Positions 51,361-60,956 are shown, numbered from the stretch's first letter. The stretch is DNA of 64,000 nt from Cryobacterium sp. CG_9.6 (GCF_029893365.1 NZ_JARXUZ010000001.1:3286001-3350000); one strand, 5' to 3'. The notes: generated from the letters alone by a model not told the origin. Program-made: numbers and translations.

Positions 51361-52617
51361 TTAGAGCACCTCGAGTGCTCGTTCTGACTCGGCGTCGTGC
51401 TCAGAGTTGTCGTCTTTCCAGCCGAGTAGCGCGCTCACGACCAGGAGACAGAGTGTCGCTGCCGCCATGCTTAGGATGGCCGGGACCAAGCCGGCGGCCT
51501 GGATCAGCACGCCGGCCAACGCACTGCCAGCGGCACCACCGAGGTTGTGGCTGGTGTTCACCCAGGTTGTGGCAGAATTCTGGCGATGTTGGCCGCCAGC
51601 GCTGTGCGCAGCGACATAGGCGACGATCATCACGGGAGAAAAGAACAAACCCGCCACGACGAGGACCGAACTTACCGCCACCGCACCGGTGGCAAACGCT
51701 AAGAGCGATGAACTGACCAGGAGTGCTCCGGCGAGAACCACCAGTTGTCGGGCCGGCGAGCCGGGGACTCGCAGCGCTCCATACAACAACCCCCCGAGGG
51801 CACTCCCTCCCGCGAAGAGGCCCAGCGCGATGCCCGCGGCGGTTGAACCACCATATTCGGCAAGGGCCACCGGGACCGCCACGGTGAGAGTTCCGGAGAT
51901 GGCTCCCACCACCAGCGCCGGGAGCAGCAACCCAACGAAACGCCCTTCGAAGATGAGCGGCTTAATCTTCTTCGGTTCGTGCCCCGGCTCGGTCGTGGCA
52001 CGGGTGCGCGGTGTCATCGAACCCACCGTTGGTGTGGCAACAAAGAGCAGCCCACCAATGATCACTAGCGCCGCGGGGACGAGCAGGGCCGGCCCCGGCG
52101 CAATGAAGGCCAGCCCCAAACCGGCGATGGCGGGCCCCATCAGATAAAGAAGTTCCTCGACGACCGCGTCAAAACTCAAACCCTTTTTGAGTAGCGCCGC
52201 GTTCGGGGTGATCGTTCCCCACGCCACACGCATGGTCGGCCCGAGTGGTGGGGCGACCGCACCCGCAGTGGCGGCCAGGACCAGAAGGAGCCCACCGGTC
52301 CCGCCGAGCCACGATGTCATCGCCAGTGCGCTCAGCGCGCCACCGAAGAGCAGCACCAAGACGGTGAGAACCCGACGCGCGCCGAGGTGGTCAATCAACC
52401 ACGCGCGCACGGGAGCGAGAAAACTCGCTGTGGCCCCGTAGAGCGCAAGACTCACACCAGCCACAGCGATGGAACCGGTCGCGTCGGTGACAGCGTAAAA
52501 AAGCGGAAGCAAGACGAGGGCGTAGGCGGCCCGTCCGATGATCGCGGTGGTGAAGGTCGGACGCACCTGTGGCAGCGCGAGCAGGTCGACGTACCGCGCG
52601 GTCACTGAGTTCGACAT
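51361..52617 (-). CDS. MFS transporter
   Basis: A 418-residue major facilitator with about twelve helices. WLIDHLGARRVLTVLVLLFGG holds the inter-helix 2-3 motif, and a long loop (TPRTRATTEPGHEPKKIKP) lies between the two six-helix halves. It resembles the sugar/drug exporter groups; the substrate is unknown. ATG 52617 (MSNSVTARYVDLL) is favoured over ATG 52635. Leads the transporter-acetyltransferase unit, a pairing seen in self-protection against amino-containing compounds (inference). Confidence 0.85.
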   Translation of the reverse strand: MSNSVTARYVDLLALPQVRPTFTTAIIGRAAYALVLLPLFYAVTDATGSIAVAGVSLALYGATASFLAPVRAWLIDHLGARRVLTVLVLLFGGALSALAMTSWLGGTGGLLLVLAATAGAVAPPLGPTMRVAWGTITPNAALLKKGLSFDAVVEELLYLMGPAIAGLGLAFIAPGPALLVPAALVIIGGLLFVATPTVGSMTPRTRATTEPGHEPKKIKPLIFEGRFVGLLLPALVVGAISGTLTVAVPVALAEYGGSTAAGIALGLFAGGSALGGLLYGALRVPGSPARQLVVLAGALLVSSSLLAFATGAVAVSSVLVVAGLFFSPVMIVAYVAAHSAGGQHRQNSATTWVNTSHNLGGAAGSALAGVLIQAAGLVPAILSMAAATLCLLVVSALLGWKDDNSEHDAESERALEVL

Positions 52618-52775
52618 AAGAAAGGGCTCCAACACCAGCGCGACGACCGCTCAATCACGGCAGAGACGCATGACGGCAGCCTAGCGGGGCGCAACGGCCT
52701 GAGGGGTGCATCCGGTCAGGTGGGCCCGGATCACGTCGCCGTGATTGAGGAGGCCTGCAGGTCTGTTGGCTGGTA

Positions 52776-53285
52776 TCAGAACCCTTTTCGCCGCATTCCT
52801 GCCGGGTCAGGTGAGGGACGCGACAGCGGGTATTTGAGATCCAGCCGCGGATCGATTGCCAGCTGCCAGAGAAAACTGAGCAGATACCTGCCGCCAGCCC
52901 AGTAGGCCGGGATAATCAACCACCCGAGCCACGGCAGAGCATCCGTGAAAACGAGCGCGATCGTGGCGAAAGTCACCAAAATACCCATGCCCTGGTACAG
53001 GAAAGAGAAGCTGCGTGTCGTGGCGTCACGCCGTTCTTGCTGAGCGCTCCGGCGCGCATCCAGCCCGTCGACCGTCGCCTGAAATTCTTCGTCCTCCACC
53101 TTGGCGAACAGGTCACCCACCGGCACCCCAAGCGCGTTCGCGATCATGGAGAGCGTCTCCACGCCGGCATCTTTTCCCGCTTCCAGGCGCTGGATCGTTC
53201 GCGTCGCGACGCCACTCTCTTGCGCGAGGCGCTCCTGGGTCCATCCGCGGGCCTTACGCAGCGGGCCAATATATGACTGATTCAT
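52776..53285 (-). CDS. XRE-type helix-turn-helix protein with two membrane helices (paralogue)
   Basis: A 169-residue protein of the same design as that at 31029-31589: XRE domain (GPLRKARGWTQERLAQESGVATRTIQRLEAGKD), a linker (VDGLDARRSAQQERRDATTR) and two hydrophobic helices (FLYQGMGILVTFATIALVFT and WLGWLIIPAYWAGGRYLLSF), then a basic tail with YPLSR. ATG 53285 (MNQSYIGPLRK) is the start; upstream in-frame sequence is unlikely to be coding. Confidence 0.8.
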   Translation of the reverse strand: MNQSYIGPLRKARGWTQERLAQESGVATRTIQRLEAGKDAGVETLSMIANALGVPVGDLFAKVEDEEFQATVDGLDARRSAQQERRDATTRSFSFLYQGMGILVTFATIALVFTDALPWLGWLIIPAYWAGGRYLLSFLWQLAIDPRLDLKYPLSRPSPDPAGMRRKGF

Positions 53286-53434
53286 GTCTCTGACCCTAGG
53301 GAGAAACAACACCACGGGACAACGACATCCGCACGACAGCAACCCGACAGATGCCCGCCATGGGGTTGGGCGCGCACCCAATCCCTCGTGGCTTCAGCCT
53401 TCATCGACGCCCGTGAGCACAGCGGTCGGTACGA

Positions 53435-54340
53435 TCACTCTGCATGGACGGCCTGCCGCACACGCTCCATGATGGTGGCGCGCGCATCTCGGCCCACGGC
53501 TGTCGGCAGCAGCGGATAAACGTGCACCTGACCGTCGATCTGGATGAACTCGACGTCGACACCGGCATCCGCTGCTTTCGCTGCGTAGAGCCGATCATCG
53601 GGGTTCAGAATGTCGCGGGTTCCGGAAAAGATCGTGATGGGCCCGAGGCCCTCCAGATTTCCGTTCAGGGGACTGACGGTGGGGTGATCAACGTGGAGGG
53701 CGCCTTTCCAGAGGTCGATAAAGACCTGTGTGCCCTTCGTGCCAAGCCAGGGATCGATGAGTTGAACGGTCGGGATGAACGGGTTCTTCATGGAGAGATC
53801 GACCGCGGGAGCGATGGCGATCGTACGAGGTAGCGTCAGGTCGTGACGTTCCCTCAGCTGGAGCACGGTCGATAAAACGATCTGCCCTCCGGCGGAGTCC
53901 CCCGCGAGCACGGTGGGCCCATACATTCGCTCGGCGTTGACGGTGGCGGCCGTGAAATTGTCCACAACGTGCTGCGCCGTTCCATACGGGACCAGTGGAT
54001 AAATCATGACCTGCACGGTGGTGTGAGCCTCGGCGGCGATCTGGGCGCAGAGTTGCCAGTGTTGCGGCGCAATGTCGTTGACCCAGCCGCCGCCGTGGGC
54101 ATAGATCACGGTGCCCCGTGCCGAACCATTGCGCGGCTTGACGGTGTAGACGGGCCATCCCGCATCATTGTGGGACGCCGAGATGCCAACGTCTCGTCTC
54201 AGCCGCCGAGGAGGCCCGAAGGCTGCGGGGCGCAGAGTGCGCTCGTGCAGCAAACGCCGAGCACCCTTCTCGGTGAGGAACCCAGCATTGGCTCGTGCCG
54301 CACGCAACAGGGGGGAGACAACTAGGTCGGGCACGATCAT
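53435..54340 (-). CDS. Alpha/beta hydrolase of the hormone-sensitive lipase type
   Basis: A 301-residue esterase-like protein. YAHGGGWVND carries the HGGG oxyanion motif; VLAGDSAGGQIVLST the nucleophile Ser (GDSAG); Asp lies in GTRDILNPDD and His in DGQVHVYPLL. Substrates of the HSL family are short acyl esters. Start ATG 54340. It is the next gene on the same strand as the subtilase but separated from it by a terminator. Confidence 0.88.
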   Translation of the reverse strand: MIVPDLVVSPLLRAARANAGFLTEKGARRLLHERTLRPAAFGPPRRLRRDVGISASHNDAGWPVYTVKPRNGSARGTVIYAHGGGWVNDIAPQHWQLCAQIAAEAHTTVQVMIYPLVPYGTAQHVVDNFTAATVNAERMYGPTVLAGDSAGGQIVLSTVLQLRERHDLTLPRTIAIAPAVDLSMKNPFIPTVQLIDPWLGTKGTQVFIDLWKGALHVDHPTVSPLNGNLEGLGPITIFSGTRDILNPDDRLYAAKAADAGVDVEFIQIDGQVHVYPLLPTAVGRDARATIMERVRQAVHAE

Positions 54341-54410
54341 CTGTCAAGGCTCCCGGTTGTCATGAATTTCTGTTAGCCGTAATCGTAGACCTACCGATGC
54401 CCAGGTAACC

Positions 54411-54450
54411 GTGAAGTAGCGCAGCCGCACTGCGGCCCGCGCTACTTCAC
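54411..54450 (-). terminator. Terminator of the subtilase gene
   Basis: Perfect 12-bp arms GTGAAGTAGCGC and GCGCTACTTCAC around 16 bases, 41 bp after the subtilase stop on the minus strand. The intervening bases repeat GTAGCAGCGCCGT-like words. Confidence 0.65.
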
Positions 54451-54490
54451 GGCGCTGCTTACGTGACGGCGCTGCTACGTCACCGCACTG

Positions 54491-55972
54491 CTACTCGACA
54501 GCACTGAGGGCGTTCACCAGACCCTCACCAAAGAAGCCGTTGTTGGCGGCACCACCCACGCACTGGGTCGAACCATCCGGACACGGCAGGTCGGACGCCT
54601 GAACTTCGAGGAGGTTAGCGAGTGCCTGACCCGACACGTTCGGGTGCGTGGACTTCAGCAGCGCAAGAACGCCGGCAGCGTGCGGGGACGCCATCGAGGT
54701 ACCGGAATAGATGGCGTAGCCGCCACCGGTGACCGTGGACAGAATGGCCGAACCCGGGGCGGCCACATCAATGACGTTCTCGCCATAGTTGGAGAAGCCC
54801 GACTTGGCGTTGGCCTGCGTGGTTGACGACACGGTTACCACGCCCTCAAGCTCGGCGGGAATGTCGGCACAACCAGTATCGATGGGTCGAAGTGCCGGGG
54901 TGGTGTCGTTCGGGCTCGAGGCATCCGTTGTCTTGTTGGCCAGGTCGATGTTCGAGTTACCGGCTGCCGCCACGTTGACAACGCCATTGTTCTGCGAGAA
55001 CTGCACGGCACGATTAACGGCGGTCTTCACCGCAGCCTGATCGGCATCGGTGTCGCACCAGAACATCCACGGGTCGATGTAATAGCTGTTGTTGGTGACG
55101 TCCGCGCCGATGGAGGTGGCGTACATGAAACCGCAGATGGCGGCCTCCGGATAGATGAAGCCACTGTCGTTCACGACCTTGACCGAGGCGAGGCGCACGT
55201 TCGGGGCGACTCCCACGATGCCCACGCCGTTACGAGCCGCGGCAATGGTTCCGGCCACGTGCGTACCGTGGGCGCTGGTGGTGGGCTGCCACGCGGCGTA
55301 ATCCGTTTGGGCCACACCGGTGTTGCACCCGGCCGAGACGCTGGTGTCAATGTTGGCCGCGAGGTCAGGGTGGTCGCCCTGAATGCCGGAGTCGAGCACG
55401 GCCACGAGCACACTGCGGTCACCGTCAGTGATCTGGTGAGCGGCATCGGCGCCGATCAGTGACATGTCCCATTGCTGGCTTTCCGACGGATCCGGAACGA
55501 CCTGCACGGCCGCCTCAACCCCCTGGTCCTTAGTCTGAGCGGCGCTGCGACGCTCAGCGGTTCCGGGGAGGGCGGGCTCGCCCAGATAGGTGGGGTCGGT
55601 GACGCCGACCGGAGCGGTGCGGGTGGCTCCCACCGACTCGACGGCTTTGTCACCGCGCAGAGACTGCGCGAAGACCGTGTTGTCGGACTGCGCAATGACC
55701 ACACCAATCTCGGCGTAGGAATTGACCACGACACCTCCGGCCGCGGCGACGGCGCGCTCAACCTTCTGCGTCTGGCCCGCGTTGGCCTTGGTCACGTTGA
55801 TGGCGTAGTTCATCAGGGCGCCATGCACGATCGGGGCCGCAGGGGCCGGTTTCGGTGCCGCGTTGGCAATGCCGGGCACCATGACCGTGGCGCTCAGGGC
55901 AACGGTCAGGGCGATTCCCGCTGTCAGGCCGCGGGTGTGGGTGGAACGTGATCGGGTAGTCGGACTAAACAT
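54491..55972 (-). CDS. Secreted S8 (subtilisin-like) serine protease
   Basis: A 493-residue exported protease. A signal peptide (GLTAGIALTVALSATVMVPG, cleaved near IANAA) is followed by an I9-like propeptide region and a catalytic domain with Asp in VAVLDSGIQGDHPD, His in SAHGTHVAGTIAAA, Asn in NVAAAGNSN and Ser in YSGTSMASPHAAG. ATG 55972 is preferred because GAGGAG lies 5 bp upstream; ATG 55984 overlaps that site. Probably degrades extracellular protein. Confidence 0.93.
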   Translation of the reverse strand: MFSPTTRSRSTHTRGLTAGIALTVALSATVMVPGIANAAPKPAPAAPIVHGALMNYAINVTKANAGQTQKVERAVAAAGGVVVNSYAEIGVVIAQSDNTVFAQSLRGDKAVESVGATRTAPVGVTDPTYLGEPALPGTAERRSAAQTKDQGVEAAVQVVPDPSESQQWDMSLIGADAAHQITDGDRSVLVAVLDSGIQGDHPDLAANIDTSVSAGCNTGVAQTDYAAWQPTTSAHGTHVAGTIAAARNGVGIVGVAPNVRLASVKVVNDSGFIYPEAAICGFMYATSIGADVTNNSYYIDPWMFWCDTDADQAAVKTAVNRAVQFSQNNGVVNVAAAGNSNIDLANKTTDASSPNDTTPALRPIDTGCADIPAELEGVVTVSSTTQANAKSGFSNYGENVIDVAAPGSAILSTVTGGGYAIYSGTSMASPHAAGVLALLKSTHPNVSGQALANLLEVQASDLPCPDGSTQCVGGAANNGFFGEGLVNALSAVE

Positions 55973-56311
55973 CCTGCTCCTCATCTACAACGGCCTCGAA
56001 TAAGACCGTCGTCGGCCCCGCGCCCACGTCCGAACGGCGAAGGTGGGCAACGTCATCGGGCAGAGTAGCGGCGCGGTGTCAGCGATCGGGGGCTGTCCCA
56101 CACCGTTCAGATGCAGTTGGCGACCCTGATCGCTCATGGCCAACTCATCTTCAACGCTAAGGAATTGCATGGCCTGTTGATAGTCGGCACTTAGGTGGAC
56201 ACGGCGCTGAACACACTGCGAACATCCGTCCCCGGTGCGGGCACTCGCTCAGCGGAACCTGCGACGATGGGGTGTCCACCCCACCAGCCTCATTTCTGGA
56301 GTGTTATCGTC
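55973..56311. other. 339-bp divergent gap, no gene seen
   Basis: It separates the subtilase gene from the DUF3817 gene and must hold two promoters. I looked for and did not find a riboswitch-like core or clear palindromes. Confidence 0.5.
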
Positions 56312-56773
56312 GTGTCTCCCCGCCTACTCTTTCGTTCCGTCGCCATCGCCGAAGCCATTACCTGGGCGCTCCTGATCACCGGCATGCTGATGAAGTACGT
56401 CTTTGATGCCGGCGAGGTGGGCGTGCAGGTGGGTGGGTTCGTGCACGGCCTCGTGTTCATCGCCTTCGGCATGACGGCGGTGCTTCTGGCCGTGAACCAG
56501 CACTGGAGTGCCCGACTCACGGCCCTCGCCGTGATCACCGCCATTGTGCCCTTTGGAACCATCCCGCTGGACCGGGGGCTGGAGAAACGCGGCCTGCTCG
56601 ATGGCGGCTGGCGCCGCACGCGCACCGACGATCCGCGGGACCACACCCGAGTGAGCGCGCTGCTGCGCTGGATGCTCGTGCGGCCCGCCCTCTTCACCAC
56701 CGTTCTTCTGCTCGGCCTGGTGGCGATCATGACCGCCCTGCTCCGCGTCGGGCCTCCCGGCGGCGGAAGCTGA
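56312..56773 (+). CDS. DUF3817 integral membrane protein
   Basis: A 153-residue protein with about four helices. FRSVAIAEAITWALLITGMLMKY and GGFVHGLVFIAFGMTAVLLAVN match the DUF3817 family, a small actinobacterial membrane family of unknown function. GTG 56312 is taken as start because TGGAG lies upstream and the family begins here; the frame is open back to 56195. Convergent with the HAD gene. Confidence 0.85.
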   Translation: MSPRLLFRSVAIAEAITWALLITGMLMKYVFDAGEVGVQVGGFVHGLVFIAFGMTAVLLAVNQHWSARLTALAVITAIVPFGTIPLDRGLEKRGLLDGGWRRTRTDDPRDHTRVSALLRWMLVRPALFTTVLLLGLVAIMTALLRVGPPGGGS

Positions 56774-56806
56774 GGCATCCGCTTACCCGCACGGGATGTG
56801 GGGCCG

Positions 56807-57550
56807 CTAGAGGAGAACCTCTGAGAGCCCAATGAGGTCGCCCAGGTCGGCGATGCTGTCGATTACGGCATCGGCGCCCGCTTCTTCGAGCGTGTCGGCG
56901 TCGTGGGCACCGCTGAGAACCCCCACGACGAGGCCCGCGCCGGCGTTGACGCCCGAAATGATGTCGCTCGCCGTGTCGCCCACGACCACCATGGCACCCA
57001 CGTTTGTGGCACCCGTGCGCAGCAGGGCCATTAACGGCAGGTCGGGGAACGGACGACCGCGGCCGGCATCCGTGGGTGACAAAGCGGCGTCAATGAGGTC
57101 TCTCCAGCCGAGTTCGCTGATGATGGCCTGTTGAGTGGCGCTAGAGAAACCGGTGATGAGGGCCACCTTCACGCCGGCGGAACGCAGGTCGCGGAACAGG
57201 TTTTCCACTCCAGGGATTCCGGCGATGCCGCCCTCCTGTAGAAGCTCCAGATAGGTACTTTCGAACACGGCATTGGCATGCTCGGCGGCGTCCTCATCGT
57301 GGGCGAGGGCGCGGAAGACCTCCATTTTGGACCGCCCCATGGTCTCGCGCACGTAGTCGATGGCCTCCGCGAGCGACTCATCGGTGGTGGCGATTCCCAC
57401 ATCGCGCACGGCCAGAATAAAGGCCCGTTCCACGAGGCCGTCGTCCTGAACGGTGGTTCCAGCCATGTCAAAAACGACGAGTTCAACGTCGAGCGGCTCG
57501 AGATCCTCGGAATCGTACTCGGTGACAACAGTTTCACGGATGGTGATCAC
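56807..57550 (-). CDS. Phosphonatase-like HAD hydrolase
   Basis: A 247-residue HAD-superfamily enzyme. VELVVFDMAGTTVQDDGLVERAF is the nucleophile motif in the phosphonatase-like form (DMAGTT), with an alpha-helical cap, VALITGFSSATQQAII as motif 2 and VVVGDTASDIISGVNAG as motif 4. It probably hydrolyses a phosphoester or phosphonoacetaldehyde-like compound. GTG 57550 with AAGG upstream is the start; the much longer open frame upstream is non-coding. No other phosphonate genes are present. Confidence 0.85.
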   Translation of the reverse strand: MITIRETVVTEYDSEDLEPLDVELVVFDMAGTTVQDDGLVERAFILAVRDVGIATTDESLAEAIDYVRETMGRSKMEVFRALAHDEDAAEHANAVFESTYLELLQEGGIAGIPGVENLFRDLRSAGVKVALITGFSSATQQAIISELGWRDLIDAALSPTDAGRGRPFPDLPLMALLRTGATNVGAMVVVGDTASDIISGVNAGAGLVVGVLSGAHDADTLEEAGADAVIDSIADLGDLIGLSEVLL

Positions 57551-57662
57551 GGTGCGCCTTTCGATAAGGGTCGGCAGCTGAGAGGATAGCCGCTTCGCCC
57601 CCGCTCGGATACAGCCTCCGGCGATTTCGCACCACCCCGAATGGCCGCTCCCAGCCTCGGTG

Positions 57663-57707
57663 GCGCCGTTCGCACGTTCCCGTGGTTCGGGAGGGTGCGA
57701 TTGGCGC
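57663..57707. repeat. REP-like palindrome, copy 1
   Basis: Two 20-bp arms match at 16 positions around a short TGGTT loop. The right half contains CGGGAGGGTGCGAT, shared with copy 2. Confidence 0.7.
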
Positions 57708-57745
57708 GAGGCGGCGCTCGGGGGCGCGGCCCGCGGCATCCGCTG

Positions 57746-57792
57746 GCGCACATCGCACCGTCCCGGCGAACGGGAGGGTGTGATGTGCGCCG
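57746..57792. repeat. REP-like palindrome, copy 2
   Basis: Two 21-bp arms match at 19 positions around a five-base loop. It lies 10 bp after the aldo/keto reductase stop and may end that transcript. Both copies share the TCGCAC...TCCCG / CGGGAGGGTG core. Confidence 0.75.
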
Positions 57793-57801
57793 GCAACCGG
57801 T

Positions 57802-58731
57802 TTACGGCAGAACGTGACCGGCTGCGGTGAACAGGCGGTACCACTCCGGGCGGGTGAGGGGCACGTCGGAGCCGGCCGCGGCATCCGCGAGGTGGTCCAG
57901 GTTCGTGGTACCGAGAACCACCTGAATGTTGGCCGGGTGACGGGTGATCCAGGCGACGGCAATCGCCGCAGGCGCCACGGAATATTGGGCGGCAAGCTCG
58001 TCGATGACATCGTTCAGGGCCGCATATGTTTCGCGGTCGCCGAGGAAGACCCCGTCGAAGAACCCCTTCTGGAACGGCGACCATGCCTGCAGGGTGATGC
58101 CGTTCAGGCGTGAGTAGTCGAGGATTCCGTTGCCACGATCGATGGACTGCTCGAGCCCGGCCATGTTGGCCGACATTCCCGCGGTGATCAGCGGCGCGTG
58201 CGTGAGGCTCAACTGCACCTGGTTCACCACAAGCGGCTGTGTGACGGAGGTCTTCAGCAGCTCGATCTGGCCGGGCGTGTGGTTGGAGACACCAAAGTTG
58301 CGCACCTTGCCCGAGCTCTGCAGCGCGTCGAACGCGGCCGCCACCTCGTGCGGTTCCACGAGGGCGTCGGGACGGTGCAAAAGCAGCAGGTCGAGGTAGT
58401 CGGTTTTCAGCGCCGCGAGCGACTCATCAACCGAACTCAGAATATGTTCGGTGGAGAAATCCCAGAATCCCGAGCGGATGCCCACCTTGGACTGAATCGT
58501 GACCGCCTCGCGTTCCGCCGCGGTGAACGTGACGGCGTCGCCGAAGCGCCGCTCGCATTCGTGGGTCGGGCTGCCGTAGATGTCGGCGTGGTCGAAGAAG
58601 TCGATTCCGGCGTCACGAGCGGCGCCCACGAGGGCACCAATCTCGCCATCGGTCATTGAGGAAATCCTCATCAGTCCCAGAATGATGCTGGACGTTTCGA
58701 GGTTCGTGTTCGGCAGAGTCTGCGATTTCAT
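57802..58731 (-). CDS. Aldo/keto reductase
   Basis: A 309-residue NADPH-dependent reductase with a TIM-barrel fold. The catalytic tetrad is visible: Asp and Tyr in DFFDHADIYGSPTHECE, Lys in TIQSKVGIR, His in LLLLHRPDAL. NFGVSNHTPGQIELL and the C-terminal IQVVLGTTNLDHL bind cofactor. It belongs to the YdhF-like group. The substrate is an unknown carbonyl compound. Start ATG 58731. Confidence 0.92.
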   Translation of the reverse strand: MKSQTLPNTNLETSSIILGLMRISSMTDGEIGALVGAARDAGIDFFDHADIYGSPTHECERRFGDAVTFTAAEREAVTIQSKVGIRSGFWDFSTEHILSSVDESLAALKTDYLDLLLLHRPDALVEPHEVAAAFDALQSSGKVRNFGVSNHTPGQIELLKTSVTQPLVVNQVQLSLTHAPLITAGMSANMAGLEQSIDRGNGILDYSRLNGITLQAWSPFQKGFFDGVFLGDRETYAALNDVIDELAAQYSVAPAAIAVAWITRHPANIQVVLGTTNLDHLADAAAGSDVPLTRPEWYRLFTAAGHVLP

Positions 58732-58778
58732 GGTTCTATCTTGCACGCACTTTGCGCCGAAGCAGTGTCCCCGACCGG

Positions 58779-59159
58779 TCAGACGGTGCTCGACACCAGA
58801 GACAGCGAGCCGAGGATCAGGGTGAGAATGGCGCTGCCGAAGAGGACCCAAAAGAGCATGAAGATGCCGCCGATGATGATTCCGGTGATCGCCATTCCCC
58901 GGCCCGCTGGCTCGCGCTTGAGCCCCACGATCCCAAAGATCAGGGCGCCGAGCGGCACCAGAAACGTGAAGCCAAAGAAAACCGAAATGAGGCCCAAGAC
59001 CAGTGAGGTGACGCTCAACCCGGTGGGAGGCGAGGCGGCATAGACCGGCTGGTAGAGGACGGGGGCGCTGTAGGGCGCATAGGCGTTCTGCGCATACGTC
59101 ACCGGAGGCTGGGGTGGAGCCGGCTGGTCATTTCCCGGGTGGGGTGACTGATTCGACAT
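58779..59159 (-). CDS. DUF4190 membrane protein
   Basis: A 126-residue protein: a Pro/Tyr/Ala-rich cytosolic N-terminus, then two membrane helices. SLVLGLISVFFGFTFLVPLGALIFGIVGLKRE and GRGMAITGIIIGGIFMLFWV are the DUF4190 pattern. Function unknown; common in actinobacteria. ATG 59159 starts the family-typical sequence. Confidence 0.85.
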   Translation of the reverse strand: MSNQSPHPGNDQPAPPQPPVTYAQNAYAPYSAPVLYQPVYAASPPTGLSVTSLVLGLISVFFGFTFLVPLGALIFGIVGLKREPAGRGMAITGIIIGGIFMLFWVLFGSAILTLILGSLSLVSSTV

Positions 59160-59366
59160 GGCGACCTTTCGCACTGATGCCCCGATGAGGGACATTGCAT
59201 TTGTGCGCTCAGCATATAGCCGCTCGATTCCCCAACCGAGTTATGCACAGGCCAGATTCATGGGCGGTGTGCAGCTAGCGCACTCCGGCGCACGGTAGCC
59301 TGTGCGATACCGGCAAGCGCCTCGCGCCCCCACCGGAAAGCACTATCCGATCAAAGGAGATCCTTC

Positions 59367-60956
59367 GTGTTCACGAGCCCTTACGCCCCCGTCGATATCC
59401 CCGACCAGAGCATCTACGACTATCTGTTCGGCGACCTCACGGAGTCCGAGCTCGACCAGATCGCCATCATTAACGGTGCGACCGGGTCCACGACGACGTA
59501 TCGCACCCTCGTGGACCAGATCAATCGAGTGGCCGCCGCTCTCGCCGACAGCGGGGCGGGTGCCGGCACCGTGGTGGGGCTGCTCTGCCCCAACATTCCG
59601 GCATTTGCGAGCGTCTTCCACGGTATTTTGCGCTCGGGAGCCACCGTCACGACCATCAATTCGCTCTACACCCCCGGCGAGATTCAGAGTCAGCTCGAGG
59701 CAGCCGGAGCAACCTGGCTCGTCACGGTGAGCCCGCTCCTGGCCGGCGCCCGTGCGGCGGCGCATGCGGCTGGCATCTCCAACGATCAGATCGTGGTGAT
59801 CGATGGCGCCGAAGGACACCCCTCGCTCGCCGATTTGTTAGCAACGGATGCCGCCGTGCCCGACGTGTCTATCAACTCCCGCACGCACGTGGCCGTGTTG
59901 CCCTTCTCCTCGGGCACCACCGGTCGCGCCAAGGGCGTGATGCTCAGCCACCGCAACCTCATCGCCAACGTTCAGCAGGCCCGAGGCCTGATTGGGGTGG
60001 TCCCGGAGGACAGGGTTCTGGCGTTGCTGCCGTTCTTCCACATCTACGGCATGACCGTTCTGCTGAACCTCGCGTTCAAGCAGCGGGCCACCCTGGTGAC
60101 CATGGCCAAGTTCGACCTCACCGAGTTTCTGCGCATGATTCAGGACGAGCGCTGCACGTATGTCTTCATCGCGCCGCCGATTGCGGTGGCTTTGGCGAAG
60201 CATCCGCTGGTGGATAGCTACGATCTCTCGAGCGTGCACACCATTCTCTCGGGCGCGGCCCCGCTCGATGGTGCGCTGGCGCAGGCGGTGGCAACCCGAC
60301 TGGACTGCCGCATTCTGCAGGGCTACGGCATGACCGAGGCGAGCCCGGTAAGTCACCTCATCCCTCTTGACGCCGCCGAGATTTCGCGGGACTCCGTGGG
60401 GGTAACCCTTCCGAATATGGAATGCATGCTCATTTCGCTCGAAACCGGCGAAGAGATCCCCCTGCCGAGCGAGGGAGTGAGCGACCCGGGTGAGCTGCTC
60501 GTGCGCGGCCCGAACGTGATGCTCGGCTATCTCGGCAACGAGGAGGCCACCCGCGAGACCATCGACGCCGACGGTTTTCTGCACACCGGTGACGTCGCCA
60601 CGGTGAACGCCAATGGTGTGGTGCGCATCGTTGACCGCAGCAAGGAACTCATCAAGTACAAGGGGTACCAGATTGCGCCCGCCGAGCTGGAGGCCCTCCT
60701 GCTTGGCCACCCGCACGTCGCCGACGTGGCCGTGATCGGTGTTCTGGATGCCGATGGCCAGGAAATCCCCAAGGCTTTCGTGGTGTCCGTTGCGATTGAC
60801 GCCGTCACTGCGGAGATCATTATGGAGTGGGTTGCCGAACGTGTTGCGCCGCACAAGAAGATTCGCGTGGTGGAGTTCATTGATGTGATTCCCAAGTCGG
60901 CCTCCGGCAAGATCCTGCGCAAGGACCTCCGGGCAAGAGAGGTCGCAAGCGCCTAG
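59367..60956 (+). CDS. AMP-forming acyl-CoA ligase (4-coumarate-CoA ligase-like)
   Basis: A 529-residue ANL-superfamily enzyme that activates a carboxylate with ATP and CoA. Motifs: PFSSGTTGRAKGVMLSHRN (P-loop), GYGMTEASPVSHL, FLHTGDVATVNANGVVRIVDRSKELIKYKG and the C-terminal catalytic Lys in PKSASGKILRKDLRA. The 4CL-like group takes aryl or fatty acids; the substrate cannot be fixed. GTG 59367 has AAAGGAG upstream. Stands alone, 57 bp before purL. Confidence 0.92.
   Translation: MFTSPYAPVDIPDQSIYDYLFGDLTESELDQIAIINGATGSTTTYRTLVDQINRVAAALADSGAGAGTVVGLLCPNIPAFASVFHGILRSGATVTTINSLYTPGEIQSQLEAAGATWLVTVSPLLAGARAAAHAAGISNDQIVVIDGAEGHPSLADLLATDAAVPDVSINSRTHVAVLPFSSGTTGRAKGVMLSHRNLIANVQQARGLIGVVPEDRVLALLPFFHIYGMTVLLNLAFKQRATLVTMAKFDLTEFLRMIQDERCTYVFIAPPIAVALAKHPLVDSYDLSSVHTILSGAAPLDGALAQAVATRLDCRILQGYGMTEASPVSHLIPLDAAEISRDSVGVTLPNMECMLISLETGEEIPLPSEGVSDPGELLVRGPNVMLGYLGNEEATRETIDADGFLHTGDVATVNANGVVRIVDRSKELIKYKGYQIAPAELEALLLGHPHVADVAVIGVLDADGQEIPKAFVVSVAIDAVTAEIIMEWVAERVAPHKKIRVVEFIDVIPKSASGKILRKDLRAREVASA

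Noticed and set aside
55973..56311. Riboswitch upstream of the subtilase gene
   Set aside because: No conserved core of a known riboswitch class was recognisable.
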